Source: JANXQE01 sp035651635 (GTDB lineage: Bacteria; Verrucomicrobiota; Verrucomicrobiia; Limisphaerales; UBA8199). From it: 64,000 nucleotides of DNA. Each line of letters begins with the position of its first letter. Within the stretch, counting starts at the first letter, position 1. The notes below the pieces were generated by a model. The model was not told where the DNA came from, did not search any database, and saw only the letters and a list, made by a program, of their open reading frames with translations. The translations under genes were made by a program, and so were the position numbers. The stretch covers positions 1-64,000 of the forward strand of contig DASRFK010000226.1 in the NCBI GenBank assembly GCA_035651635.1, in the 5' to 3' direction. Shown here piece by piece: positions 18,019 through 27,106 of the stretch.

Positions 18019-19014
18019 ATGAAAATTGGACTCTATAGCATCACCTACCTCGGTTGCTGGTATCGCGGCGAAGCTCTCACCTTGCCTGAGCTGATTCGCA
18101 CGGCCAAAAAGTTTGGATACGACGGCGTGGAGATCGACGGCAAACGACCGCACGGCAATCCGCTCGATTGGCCGAAAAGCAAATGCCAGGAACTGCGTCA
18201 GATTGCGGACAAGGAAGGAATCGAAATCCTCGGGGTGGCCGCAAACAACGATTTCAGCAATCCTGTTCCCGAGGTGCGTGAAGCTCAGATTTGCTTCATG
18301 CACGAGCTGATCCGCATGACGGCTGATCTGGGCGCCAAAAATTTGCGAGTGTTCCTCGCCTGGTGGGGCATCACGCGGCATCCCAAACTGGCCACGTACG
18401 ACATCGCCGAAGGTTATTGGCCGATCATCCACGAGAAGTTTGCCCAGGAAGAAATTTGGGGCTGGTGCCGCGAGAGCCTGATTGAGTGTGCTCGCTATGC
18501 CGGAGAGATGGGCGTGACACTCGCGTTGCAGAACCACAAACCGCTCATCAAGGATCACCACGATGTGTTGCACATGATCCGCGAGGTCAACTCACCCCAT
18601 CTCAAAATCTGTCTCGACGCCCCGTTGATGCCCGACAAAAGCGCCGCGGCGATGCGTGCGGCTGCCCGGGCGGTTGGCGCCCTGCAGGTCATGTCGCACT
18701 TTGGCGGGGAGTTTGACCGCAACGCAGACGGCAGCATCACCGGTGTGGACCGAATCGATGGTCTCGTCACTGGCGAGACGAACCAATACTATCGCGATTT
18801 CGCGCGAGCCATGAGCGAGATTGGTTACAACGGTTACACCAGCTACGAACTGTGCCACCAACTGCCTGTAGTGAATGGCGAAACGGTGGGAATCGAATTC
18901 GCACACAAGAACGCCCAACTCGCTGTGGAGTTCATGCGGGAAATTATCAAGGCGGAATACTCAAAGAAATCGGCTCGCCAGGCGACCGAGGAAATGAGCC
19001 TCGCCGCACAATGA
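18019..19014 (+). CDS. Sugar phosphate isomerase/epimerase (xylose isomerase-like TIM barrel)
   Basis: 331 residues, no signal peptide, so cytoplasmic, unlike the two exported relatives at 59898 and 60889. The AP-endonuclease-2/xylose isomerase-like barrel shows its usual metal-site strands: YDGVEIDGKR, LALQNHKPL, LKICLDAPL and GYTSYELCHQ. It likely isomerises or epimerises a sugar or inositol derivative. Cotranscribed with the ThuA gene upstream (13 nt gap). Confidence 0.85.
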   Translation: MKIGLYSITYLGCWYRGEALTLPELIRTAKKFGYDGVEIDGKRPHGNPLDWPKSKCQELRQIADKEGIEILGVAANNDFSNPVPEVREAQICFMHELIRMTADLGAKNLRVFLAWWGITRHPKLATYDIAEGYWPIIHEKFAQEEIWGWCRESLIECARYAGEMGVTLALQNHKPLIKDHHDVLHMIREVNSPHLKICLDAPLMPDKSAAAMRAAARAVGALQVMSHFGGEFDRNADGSITGVDRIDGLVTGETNQYYRDFARAMSEIGYNGYTSYELCHQLPVVNGETVGIEFAHKNAQLAVEFMREIIKAEYSKKSARQATEEMSLAAQ

Positions 19015-19559
19015 GCGACAACGATGAGGGCTTTCAAGAAATGGCTCTGCCTACGCGCAAATGCGGCTGAGCATTTTCACGTCGTAACCTGGCATGCTCC
19101 GCGAATTTCGGGTTTGCAAGGGAGTTCACGCGCGTCCCCTCAATCTTTGTGGTGGTCCCACCAACACCCCAGCAACTCGCCCAGGATGAAAACGAGAATG
19201 CCATTGCCGCTTCGGTCCCGTAGACGGCGTTCAATAAGTGTCGAACACGGAGTTGCGTGCGTCGTAGATACTCGTTGCTTCCCAGGCCGCCCCATTCAAC
19301 TCGATACTTTTGAGTTCCTTCCTGCCACGAGTTCCTCCTCAGTTGAATAGCGGATGTCAAAGCGTCCGATTTAGAAATCGGGGATCTTCTTCGAAATTAC
19401 AGTCGATACATTCCGCCAGCGCAGGGGTGCTAAAACGCATCCCATGCTGGAAGATTTTTTCCTTCCCGTGTCCTCGGCGTGAAAGTTCGTTTGTCGTTTC
19501 ATTGACGGGCTGCTGCGGCAGGCCAAAAAATGAACAAAATAACAAAAAGAGCACAATCA
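19015..19559 (+). other. Intergenic region, no recognisable gene
   Basis: About 545 nt between the TIM-barrel gene and the DUF899 cassette. A 108-codon minus-strand frame (19034-19360) and shorter ones exist, but none has a recognisable domain or convincing RBS. A short imperfect inverted repeat (CGATTTAGAAATCG) occurs around 19366-19379. It should contain the promoter of the cassette that follows; no clear box was identified. Confidence 0.5.
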
Positions 19560-20318
19560 ATGAAAACAGCAATAAACCACAGCACAGTAACAGCTTCCGA
19601 GTGGCTCGCCGCCCGGAAAGAGCTTCTGGCTGAAGAAAAGCGTCTCACCCGGCAGATGGACGCGGTCAGCGCCAAACGCCGCGCGCTTCCCTGGGTGAAA
19701 ATCGAGAAGGACTACCAATTCGACAGCCGGAAGGGTCGGGTCTCGCTTGCTGAGCTATTTTCCGGGCGCAGCCAGTTGGTGATTCAGCATTTCATGCTCG
19801 GGCCAGGCTGGGGCGAGGGTTGTCCCAGCTGCTCTTACATGGCCGACCATACCGACGGGATGCTCCCGCATCTGGCCGCCCGCGACGTCACGATGATAGC
19901 CGTTTCGCGGGCGCCGCTGGCGGAGATCGAGGCATTTAAGAAGCGCATGGGCTGGGGCTTCGAATGGGTGTCATCGAATGGCAGCGATTTCAATCATGAT
20001 TTCCATGTGTCGTTCACCGAGAAAGAAGTGGAAAGTGGCAAAGTAGACTACAATTACACCACGCAACCTTTTGGCAGCACGGAAGCGCCGGGAATCAGCG
20101 TCTTTCACCAAGCCGCAGATGGTTCGGTTTATCACACCTATTCGGTGTACGGGCGGGGCGTCGAACTGATGATGGGAACGTACCGCATCCTCGATCTGAC
20201 GCCCAAAGGCCGCGACGAGGACAATCTCGAACGCTCGATGGAATGGGTTCGCTACCATGACAGCTACGACGCCGGCACGGCGAATTGTGGCGGTCGGTCG
20301 AAGGAGGCAAAAGCATGA
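19560..20318 (+). CDS. DUF899 thioredoxin-like protein
   Basis: 252 residues from ATG 19560; an alternative ATG lies at 19530. Typical DUF899 features: an N-terminal EWLAARKELLAEEKRLTR, LPWVKIEKDYQF, then a thioredoxin-like strand and active-site-like loop GWGEGCPSCSYMADH carrying CPSC. These proteins are considered peroxiredoxin/thioredoxin relatives with no proven activity. First gene of a four-gene cassette; its stop overlaps the start of the next gene by 4 nt. Confidence 0.88.
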   Translation: MKTAINHSTVTASEWLAARKELLAEEKRLTRQMDAVSAKRRALPWVKIEKDYQFDSRKGRVSLAELFSGRSQLVIQHFMLGPGWGEGCPSCSYMADHTDGMLPHLAARDVTMIAVSRAPLAEIEAFKKRMGWGFEWVSSNGSDFNHDFHVSFTEKEVESGKVDYNYTTQPFGSTEAPGISVFHQAADGSVYHTYSVYGRGVELMMGTYRILDLTPKGRDEDNLERSMEWVRYHDSYDAGTANCGGRSKEAKA

Positions 20319-20641
20319 ACTTGCCGCACTGCTGTCAACGGAAGCCGCACACTCGTCGCGACGCGCGTCAGCAAAGAACGCGGCGTGGTCGCATCCGGGA
20401 AGTTGCCGGCTGGATCCTCCCCGGCGCGCTGCTCGCGCTCATGCCAAAGTGTCCCATGTGTCTCGTGGCGTACGTGGCTCTCTGCTCTGGATTGACGTTA
20501 TCGTACTCGTCTGCACATATGCTCATGCGCATGCTCACCGCGCTCTGCCTCGGCACGCTGGCATTGTGCGTCGTGCGACGCGTGGTAAACTGCCGGCAAA
20601 ACAAACATACATTCAACCTTCAACCCGCCCCAACACGCTGA
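20315..20641 (+). CDS. Small membrane protein with a CPMC motif
   Basis: 108 residues from ATG 20315, which has a strong GGAGG about 8 nt upstream and overlaps the DUF899 stop by 4 nt. A basic, His/Cys-containing N-terminus (NLPHCCQRKPH) precedes two or three hydrophobic segments. The first carries LMPKCPMCLVAYVAL, a cysteine pair inside the membrane that recalls mercury-transport-like proteins, but there is no mer gene nearby. Ends 1 nt into the next start codon (TGATG). Function unknown; its place between DUF899 and YCII genes suggests a redox or small-molecule role. Confidence 0.78.
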   Translation: MNLPHCCQRKPHTRRDARQQRTRRGRIREVAGWILPGALLALMPKCPMCLVAYVALCSGLTLSYSSAHMLMRMLTALCLGTLALCVVRRVVNCRQNKHTFNLQPAPTR

Positions 20642-21009
20642 TGAAAAATACTCCTACCAATCAATACATGTTCCTGGTCCAAGGTGGCGCCTGCAATGAC
20701 GGCGGCCTTTCCGCCGAACAAATGCAGGCCAAAATGACTGAAGTCTACGCCTGGATCGAGGGCCTCACCAGGAAAGGCGTTATGAGCGCCGCGCAGCCGT
20801 TGACGCCCGAACGCAAAATCGTTTCCGGCAAAAACGGGAGCATCGTTTCCGACGGCATCGCCGCGGAGTCTAAAGAAGCCATCGGCGGCTTCTTCATCGT
20901 CAATGTGGCCACCATGGACGAGGCGGTGAACATCGCCCGCACCTGTCCGATGTTTAAATACGGCGGGCGGTTGGAAGTCCGCCAGATGGCCGAGTTGAAA
21001 TGCGATTGA
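20641..21009 (+). CDS. YCII-related (DGPF) protein
   Basis: 122 residues with the YciI/DGPF ferredoxin-like fold: YMFLVQGG at the start, LSAEQMQAKMTEVYAWIEGL, a KEAIGGFFIVNVATMDEAVNIA strand-helix and the end GGRLEVRQM. Enzymatic activity is unproven. Genes of this type are routinely found beside ECF42-type sigma factors and are their presumed targets or partners, exactly as here (sigma gene starts 6 nt later). Confidence 0.9.
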   Translation: MKNTPTNQYMFLVQGGACNDGGLSAEQMQAKMTEVYAWIEGLTRKGVMSAAQPLTPERKIVSGKNGSIVSDGIAAESKEAIGGFFIVNVATMDEAVNIARTCPMFKYGGRLEVRQMAELKCD

Positions 21010-21015
21010 GCCCGC

Positions 21016-22293
21016 ATGAGCCAGCACGGTGATAGCCCGGGCGAGGCGGCCGACCATTTTTTCCGCCACGAAGGCGCCAAAGTGGTCGCCGCCCTCACGG
21101 CGCACCTTGGCACGCACCGGTTGCAGCTTGCCGAGGACGTGGTGCAGGAGGCGTTGCTGCGCGCAATGCAAACGTGGTCGTATCGCGGCGTACCCGACAA
21201 TCCGGCGGCATGGCTGACGCAAGTGGCAAAAAATCTCGCGCTCAACGCACTCCAACGCGAACAGCGATGGAACCAAAAACAGGAAAAAATCGCCGCCGAG
21301 CACACTCGGTGGTTGTCATCCACATCCGAAGAAATGAAACATGAGAGTTTTGCGGACGACACGCTGCGGTTGATGTTTGTCTGTTTTCACCCCGAACTCG
21401 CCGCCGAATCGCAGATCGCGCTCGCGTTGCGCACGCTGTGCGGGTTCAGCCCCGCGGAAATTGCCGCCGCCTTTCTCACCAGCGAGGCGGCCATCGCCAA
21501 GCGCCTGGTTCGCGCCCGGCAGCGCATCCGCGAGCTGGCGCTGCCATTTACCGTGCCCGATCCCAACGCTCTTTCATCCCGGCTGGATGGAGTGTTGCAC
21601 ACGCTCTACCTGCTTTTCAACGAAGGCTACAAAGCTTCCGCGGGCGAACGGCTCGTACGCGAGGAACTTTGCCAGGAAGCCATCCGGCTCGCCACCCTGG
21701 TCACCCAGCATCCTGCTACTCAAGAACCGCGCGCTCACGCCTTGCTGGCGCTCATGTTGCTCAACGCCGCCCGCTTTGCCGCCCGTACCGACGACGCCGG
21801 GAATCTCCTTCGTCTTCACGAGCAGGACCGCACCGCGTGGAATCAAGCCATGATTCACCGCGGAATAATGTGCCTCCGGCACGCGTCGCAAGGAGAAGCC
21901 CTGAGCGTCTATCACATTGAAGCCAGCATTGCCGCTACCCATTGCCTGGCCTCGGACGCGTCGGCGACCGACTGGCCGCGCATCCTGCATCTCTACGACC
22001 AGCTTCTCGCACTCACCGGTTCGCCTGTCACGGCAATGAACCGAGCCGTCGCGGTCGGGCGCGTCCACGGCACGCAAGCCGGACTGGACGCGCTTGATAG
22101 CATCCGGCAACGCTCTGTGCTCGAAGGGAATCATCTTTACCATGCTATGCGTGGCACGTTTGCCGCCGAACTCGGACAGACCGCCGCCGCGCTCACGCAC
22201 TATCGCCAGGCCGCGAAGCTCGCCCTCCTTCCCATCGAGCGCGACTTCATCGCCCGGCGAATCGAAGAGTGCGAAGCCGCAACAAAACTTTAA
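21016..22293 (+). CDS. ECF42-type sigma factor with C-terminal helical domain
   Basis: 425 residues, about twice the usual ECF length. Residues ~1-180 carry sigma regions 2 and 4 (LAEDVVQEALLRAMQTW, NPAAWLTQVAKNLALN, GFSPAEIAAAFLTSEAAIAKRLVRARQRI). The remaining ~245 residues form a TPR-like helical extension (for example LFNEGYKAS, AELGQTAAALTHYRQA), the hallmark of the ECF42 group, where it replaces an anti-sigma as control element. No anti-sigma gene is present. Last gene of the cassette; its TAA stop directly abuts a MITE-like repeat. Confidence 0.92.
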   Translation: MSQHGDSPGEAADHFFRHEGAKVVAALTAHLGTHRLQLAEDVVQEALLRAMQTWSYRGVPDNPAAWLTQVAKNLALNALQREQRWNQKQEKIAAEHTRWLSSTSEEMKHESFADDTLRLMFVCFHPELAAESQIALALRTLCGFSPAEIAAAFLTSEAAIAKRLVRARQRIRELALPFTVPDPNALSSRLDGVLHTLYLLFNEGYKASAGERLVREELCQEAIRLATLVTQHPATQEPRAHALLALMLLNAARFAARTDDAGNLLRLHEQDRTAWNQAMIHRGIMCLRHASQGEALSVYHIEASIAATHCLASDASATDWPRILHLYDQLLALTGSPVTAMNRAVAVGRVHGTQAGLDALDSIRQRSVLEGNHLYHAMRGTFAAELGQTAAALTHYRQAAKLALLPIERDFIARRIEECEAATKL

Positions 22294-22438
22294 GAGCGTA
22301 TTTCAAGAACACTGACCTGGGCGGCGCGGGCGTACGGGGTTCGGAGTCCCGCCTTTAGGCGGTTTTAGCGCTGGGCCGCCCGAAGGCGGGACTCCAAGCC
22401 CAGGCAGCCCACGCCCAAACGCGTATTTTACAGCGCTT
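22294..22438. repeat. MITE-like palindrome, copy A1
   Basis: Core inverted repeat GGAGTCCCGCC/GGCGGGACTCC at 22343-22395 around a GGCGG spacer. The outer left end GAGCGTATTTCAAGAA matches the terminal repeat of the best copy (51030) with mismatches. It follows the sigma stop codon TAA with no gap. The right end is degraded. Confidence 0.8.
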
Positions 22439-22500
22439 CAAGCTGCGTTGAATGCGGACTGTTTTCCGATATTGCTGCTTACTGATGTGAAAAACCGCGC

Positions 22501-25287
22501 TTATTCGTCCCTAGGCAGCGCGTAGATGCTGTTGTGAATCGTGCGCTCCACGGGAGTTCCGTCCGAGCCGCGGAGATTACATTTGATCTCCATCCCCCAG
22601 GTCGGTGCGAGGTCAGGAATCTCGAAGCGAAGGGTTTTTCGGTCGGAAGCCAGGCTCGCTTTGCTAACGGCCAAGGCGTGCTGTTGGTAATGTGGTGAAC
22701 CATAATTTTCCGTTCGCTTCAGCGACCAAACCTGGACCTGGTAATTCCCGGCATCATCAGCACTCGCCGAATCGAGTGCGTCGCTAAAGATCAATTCCAT
22801 CGAACCGCGCCGGGCGTGGAGTTGCACGGGCAGCCAGGCCGGCTTGCCATTGTAACGAACGCGGAAAAAACCGCCGTCCTGCTGCTGGTTGGAAGCCCAA
22901 CCTACGAGTCCGCACACGTAAAGAGAGCCGTTGCCGGGATGGAAACGCCCGCGCATTACGCCCGTTGGAAAATCCGGAATCGGCAACTGCACCACGCCGC
23001 CCTGGCGCTGACCCTCGATCTCTTCGTTTGGCACCAGGAAAATGCGGCCCATGCCGTAAGAGATGTTCAGCAACGAACCTTGGAGGGCTCCCCAGGTCCC
23101 GCGGGGTACGCGCACGATCTCCGCCGGCGAGCGATCCATATCGTTGGTAATCCAAACCACGGAAGGTTCCATCGCGTCATCCGCGCTGCTCTCGGGGTGG
23201 TCGTAGCCCCACATATATCCGTAAAACCTGCCGGGCCTCACCCAATCGATGCGGTTCTTGGGCGTCCAGTGGCCTTCCTGATCGGTGACAAAGAACGTGC
23301 CGTCGTCGTTCACGCACACTCCGTTCGGGGCCCGAAATCCGGTCGCAACGATTTCTGTCTTGGAGCCGTCACGGCTGACTTTCAGCAATGTTCCGTGCTG
23401 CGGCACGACTGCCGGCAACGCGTGACGCCCGCCTTTAGCGTAATAAAAATTACCTTCCCGGTCCGTTTGCAAGCCCAGGGCGAACTCGTGGAAGTGCTCG
23501 GTCACCTGTTGATCGTTATTGAAACACTCGTAGAAATCGATCTCGCCGTCCCCGTTCAGATCGTGCAACCGGCAAAGTTGATCCCGGCAGGTCACGTAGA
23601 TCACGTCGTCCACAATCTTCAAGCCTAACGGCTGGAAAAGCCCGGAAGCGATCCGTTGCCATTTTAATTCCCGCAGATCACCGTCGACACCGGTCACCAC
23701 CCAGACATCGCCGTTCCAGGTGCAAATGGCCGCTCGTCGGCCGTCGCTAAAAAAATCGAAACCACCAAAGCGCATCCAGGTTTGCCACGGATTCTGAGCG
23801 TCGGTGGGGTAAGTCAGAGTGTCCACGGCAAACGCGGCGTTAGTGTCTCCGAGCATGCCATGTGTGGTCAATTGACCGGGCCAATGTCGCGGGCCACCAT
23901 GGGTAAACGCGCTCAGATCCACCGGTGGCGGCGAACTCGCGGCCAATGCACTCAGCGCTGCTGGATCTACATTCCCCGACTGATGTCCAATCAGCACTTT
24001 TAAATTCAACGGTGTCGCCGAGGCAGGGATGCGCAATACCTTAAAACCAGCTTCCTCGGTGATTCTGATTTGATTGGTCCCGACGCACACAGCGGGCGAA
24101 TCCGCCGGGCACACCCTCAGCACCAGGTCCCGGGAGGACTTGGCCACATTCAAAGTGCGCGACAGCGCGAGGTCGCGTCCGGCGCCTTCGTAACCAGGCA
24201 TTTCAAGGATCGCCGCGTCACCGACGCTGTAGGCAATGACGACTTGATTGCCGCTCACATAACGACCCCGGAACCGAACCCAATCCCGCGGCAGGGGTCC
24301 GTACGGTTTATTATCCCGACCGCGCAAACGCGGATCGGCAAAGCTGCCCGTCTGCGGATCGGCCCAACCCGGCCCGGGTGGATTCACGAATAATTTGTCA
24401 CCGACAATGCTGGTGTGGGTTTGATGCGAGCCGTCGAAAGCGATGCCTTTCCAGTCCACAAATTGATCTCCAGTCCAACCGGCCGCGACGCGCAGGGTGT
24501 CGTGATCGTAGAGCATCCAAACCCGGCCCTTGGAAACACCGCCGGCGCCCGAATCGAGGCGCACGGCAATGCCCTTGTAAGCGATATTGTTGCTCGCTGC
24601 TTCCAAGGTCCAATCGAGCGACGGCCCGAAATCCATGCGCAAATACTTTGGGCCTTTTTCAAACTCGACCAGCTGCGCGCTTTTTTGCTCGGGCCTGCCC
24701 GAGCCTTTGGGCAACGAAGCCAGATACGACGCCGTGACTGGGAAATAATTCGTCGGGTTGGCCGGCCGGACAAACCGCTCGCGAATGAAATCGATGACGT
24801 CGTAGCGCATCTCGCCGCTGAGCCACGGCCAGGCCGGCATTTGGCCCAGTCCACGGCCAATGGTTTGGTAGATGCTGTAGGGATCATTGCCATTTTTAAA
24901 GGGCTCCCTCCAAAAGGCGCGCGAAGCCGGCAGGCTCCCAGGTTGCTGTGGAGTGCCATGACACGGAAGGCAGAGCGTGCCATAGAGTTTCTCGCCCCGC
25001 ACAAGAGTCTCCGCATTCCAACTCTGGATAATTCGGGCATGGTCCACGTCGTCGGTAGCGATTGACACAGGCTCATTGGTTGTTGCGACCTGCGCCCAAG
25101 AGGTGAAGCGACCGCCAGACAGCAATGCGGCGCACAGAGCATATTTTAGAAGTCGGTTTGGAGTCGCGCCTTTAGGCGGGCCGCCACCGAAACCGCCTAA
25201 AGGCGGGACTCCAAGCCCAGGCGCCCCCGCCCGAACGGGTATCTTGAAACGCGCTCTCAGATTCGTCCTGGCAGCAAGGGCTCGCAC
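22501..25287 (-). CDS. Exported cytochrome c fused to DUF6797-like and beta-propeller domains
   Basis: 928 residues. C106-L-P-C109-H110 is a class I haem c site with later Met candidates (GQMPAWPW). Residues ~185-350 resemble the DUF6797 module of verrucomicrobial proteins (YLRMDFGPSLDWTLE, KGRVWMLYDHDTLR). Residues ~470-830 form a soluble dehydrogenase-like propeller (GDVWVVTG, GFRAPNGVCVNDDGTFFVTD, RPGRFYGYMWGYDHP). Probably a periplasmic oxidoreductase for a sugar or alcohol. The start is odd: the only good start is GTG 25287, and residues ~11-51 are encoded by a MITE-like repeat, with the signal peptide (LLKYALCAALLSGG...SWA) straddling the repeat end. A later non-ATG start is possible. 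Confidence 0.8.
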   Translation of the reverse strand: MRALAARTNLRARFKIPVRAGAPGLGVPPLGGFGGGPPKGATPNRLLKYALCAALLSGGRFTSWAQVATTNEPVSIATDDVDHARIIQSWNAETLVRGEKLYGTLCLPCHGTPQQPGSLPASRAFWREPFKNGNDPYSIYQTIGRGLGQMPAWPWLSGEMRYDVIDFIRERFVRPANPTNYFPVTASYLASLPKGSGRPEQKSAQLVEFEKGPKYLRMDFGPSLDWTLEAASNNIAYKGIAVRLDSGAGGVSKGRVWMLYDHDTLRVAAGWTGDQFVDWKGIAFDGSHQTHTSIVGDKLFVNPPGPGWADPQTGSFADPRLRGRDNKPYGPLPRDWVRFRGRYVSGNQVVIAYSVGDAAILEMPGYEGAGRDLALSRTLNVAKSSRDLVLRVCPADSPAVCVGTNQIRITEEAGFKVLRIPASATPLNLKVLIGHQSGNVDPAALSALAASSPPPVDLSAFTHGGPRHWPGQLTTHGMLGDTNAAFAVDTLTYPTDAQNPWQTWMRFGGFDFFSDGRRAAICTWNGDVWVVTGVDGDLRELKWQRIASGLFQPLGLKIVDDVIYVTCRDQLCRLHDLNGDGEIDFYECFNNDQQVTEHFHEFALGLQTDREGNFYYAKGGRHALPAVVPQHGTLLKVSRDGSKTEIVATGFRAPNGVCVNDDGTFFVTDQEGHWTPKNRIDWVRPGRFYGYMWGYDHPESSADDAMEPSVVWITNDMDRSPAEIVRVPRGTWGALQGSLLNISYGMGRIFLVPNEEIEGQRQGGVVQLPIPDFPTGVMRGRFHPGNGSLYVCGLVGWASNQQQDGGFFRVRYNGKPAWLPVQLHARRGSMELIFSDALDSASADDAGNYQVQVWSLKRTENYGSPHYQQHALAVSKASLASDRKTLRFEIPDLAPTWGMEIKCNLRGSDGTPVERTIHNSIYALPRDE
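25136..25257. repeat. MITE-like palindrome, copy A2, inside a coding region
   Basis: Terminal repeats AGAGCATATTTTAGAA (from 25136) and TTGAAACGCGCTCT (to 25257) match the ends of copy A4. The core GGAGTCGCGCC/GGCGGGACTCC lies at 25160-25212. Translated on the minus strand in frame with the cytochrome gene, giving GVPPLGGFGGGPPKGATPN. Confidence 0.85.
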
Positions 25288-25291
25288 AGAC

Positions 25292-27085
25292 CTATTTCAG
25301 GTTTTCCTCCGTATAAAGTGACAGTTCGATCAAGCGTTCGAGCAGTTCGGCGGGGCTGCTGCCGGCAAAGTTTTTAACGACGAGTTCCTTGGCAAACAGC
25401 CGGCAAATATACCGAAGCTTCAGGGTCTTGTTCCGGGAAGCGTACACAAAATCCCGGTGACCGTTGTTAATTACGATTACGTTCTGCTCCGGTTGATAAC
25501 GCGAGCGCCAAAGTTCTCCGGGCGCCTTCTGGAAGGTATAGCTGGGGATGCCTTGCCGAGCTCCATTTTTGGGCTGAGCCTCGGGCAGGAGCGAATCGGT
25601 AACGGTGAGCAGTGCTTCGGCGGAACATTCAACCTCTCGTTGCCGGGCGACGACCCTCAAATTCACCAGTCCAGGCTCCGCGCCCGCCTTGAAAGTCACG
25701 ATCTCACCGTCTGCACCTTCCAGGACCCCATCCCCCTGAAGCATCTCCCAGTGGAACTGTAGGTCATTATCCACAACGCGATTCGAACGGTCGCGCGCCA
25801 GGGCCCGCAACGTTCTTTGTGCGCCCACGTGCACCACGCTCGAAGCTGGAGAGATGCGAACACTGAAGAGCGGCCCGGGGAATTCAAAGAAATCCTTCTG
25901 GGGCGTTGAGGCGGCTTCATGCAGTTGCTCCGGCTCGGCCGCCGGCGCTCCCGCATCACCCGAGTTGGGACCAGCCTCGATGGTTTGGCTTTTGGGCCGA
26001 GCGATTCCCGGCTGCCGCAAATCGAACCAATCATACTCTTCTTCCGGCAAGGCCAGTAATGCTTCCTTAAGTGCTCGTTGCACCGAGCGCAGCACCTCGC
26101 GGCTGGTTTGCTCCTCCTCGGCCCGTTGTTGCTGGTCGATGAGCTGGAGCAGCTCCGCTTGGACCGCCCTGAGTTCGAGTTGGAATCGGTCGTAGGCGGC
26201 ATCCTGAATAATTCCGCTGCGGGTGCCCGGCGTCAGGTTCAAATAGGGCACATCGATCAAGCCCTGGAGGTAGCCGGTGGTCCAAGGCGGCTGGTTCAAT
26301 TCGCTGAGCAGAGTCAGATTCTCCAACACACGTGTGCCTTGCCGATAGAGACCGACCGCATTTGTCGAGTCAGGACGGCTTAAATACAATTCGAGGTACA
26401 CTTCCCCGGGACACACCCTTCTGATCTCGTGCAACAACCGGCCTTCGAACTGCCGTGGCTCGACTTTAAATTCGGCACGGGCGGTCCGGTCGATCACCCT
26501 GATTTCCACTCCCGACGAACGAATCCGATCGCGCAGTTCCGAGGCCAGGTACCACTGGATTTTTTCTCCGCTGAATTGCCGGATGCCTGGCAAGATGCGT
26601 TTGACCACCAACTCCGTGCCGGGGTCAGGCATCAGCAAACGCTTGCGGGTAATGCGATAGCCAGGGTCCCCTTTCTTCATGTGCATTTGGTAGGTCTGGC
26701 CATCATTTCCGGCCGAGGTTAGCACTAATTCCTCGCCCACCGTCCAGAAACTCAGCAAACCAATCCCGAATTCGCCCTGCAAACCAGCCGCCCCTTCGGC
26801 CTTGAGCTGCCGCTTCACCGAGTCGCAGATATGCGTGGCGACGTACTCGAAATCCGGCCGCCCATCCTCCTTCCTGCGGATACCCTCACCGTCATCTTTG
26901 ATCCGCAAAAAATGCACCCCGTGCTCCCGGCCCCGAACCAGCGTGATGTGCTTGGCCCGCGCATCGATGCTGTTCTCGACGAATTCGGCGACCGCCTTCA
27001 AAGGATTGCTCTGCGACAGCGCGATGATGCGAATGGCATTCCAGTTGTCGCCGATGCGAAGTTTGCCCGAGTTGTCAGACTTCAC
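25292..27085 (-). CDS. GHKL (HSP90/MORC-like) ATPase with an Ig-like insert
   Basis: 597 residues from GTG 27085. The N-terminal ATPase is complete: N-box E34-x3-N38 in EFVENSIDA, G1 box D64-D-G-E-G68, G2 box GEFGIGLLSF at 104-113. A transducer-like domain follows to ~300. Residues ~300-350 are a charged, probably coiled helix; ~385-410 is acidic linker. Residues ~410-500 look like a bacterial Ig-like domain (ISPASSVVHVGAQRTLRALA). The end (VIVINNGHRDFVYASRN) is a separate helical domain. No signal peptide, so cytoplasmic; an Ig-like domain there is unusual. Function unknown; MORC-like DNA handling, a chaperone or a defence role are all possible. Confidence 0.82.
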   Translation of the reverse strand: MKSDNSGKLRIGDNWNAIRIIALSQSNPLKAVAEFVENSIDARAKHITLVRGREHGVHFLRIKDDGEGIRRKEDGRPDFEYVATHICDSVKRQLKAEGAAGLQGEFGIGLLSFWTVGEELVLTSAGNDGQTYQMHMKKGDPGYRITRKRLLMPDPGTELVVKRILPGIRQFSGEKIQWYLASELRDRIRSSGVEIRVIDRTARAEFKVEPRQFEGRLLHEIRRVCPGEVYLELYLSRPDSTNAVGLYRQGTRVLENLTLLSELNQPPWTTGYLQGLIDVPYLNLTPGTRSGIIQDAAYDRFQLELRAVQAELLQLIDQQQRAEEEQTSREVLRSVQRALKEALLALPEEEYDWFDLRQPGIARPKSQTIEAGPNSGDAGAPAAEPEQLHEAASTPQKDFFEFPGPLFSVRISPASSVVHVGAQRTLRALARDRSNRVVDNDLQFHWEMLQGDGVLEGADGEIVTFKAGAEPGLVNLRVVARQREVECSAEALLTVTDSLLPEAQPKNGARQGIPSYTFQKAPGELWRSRYQPEQNVIVINNGHRDFVYASRNKTLKLRYICRLFAKELVVKNFAGSSPAELLERLIELSLYTEENLK

Positions 27086-27106
27086 GCGATTGCAAGGTGC
27101 TGTTTA

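Noticed and set aside
19034..19360. 108-codon minus-strand frame
   Set aside because: No RBS, no recognised domain, and it reads across the intergenic region before the DUF899 cassette.
20315..20641. Mercury transporter (MerT/MerC) call for the CPMC membrane protein
   Set aside because: Only the cysteine pair is similar; no merA, merP or merR is nearby and the length and context differ.
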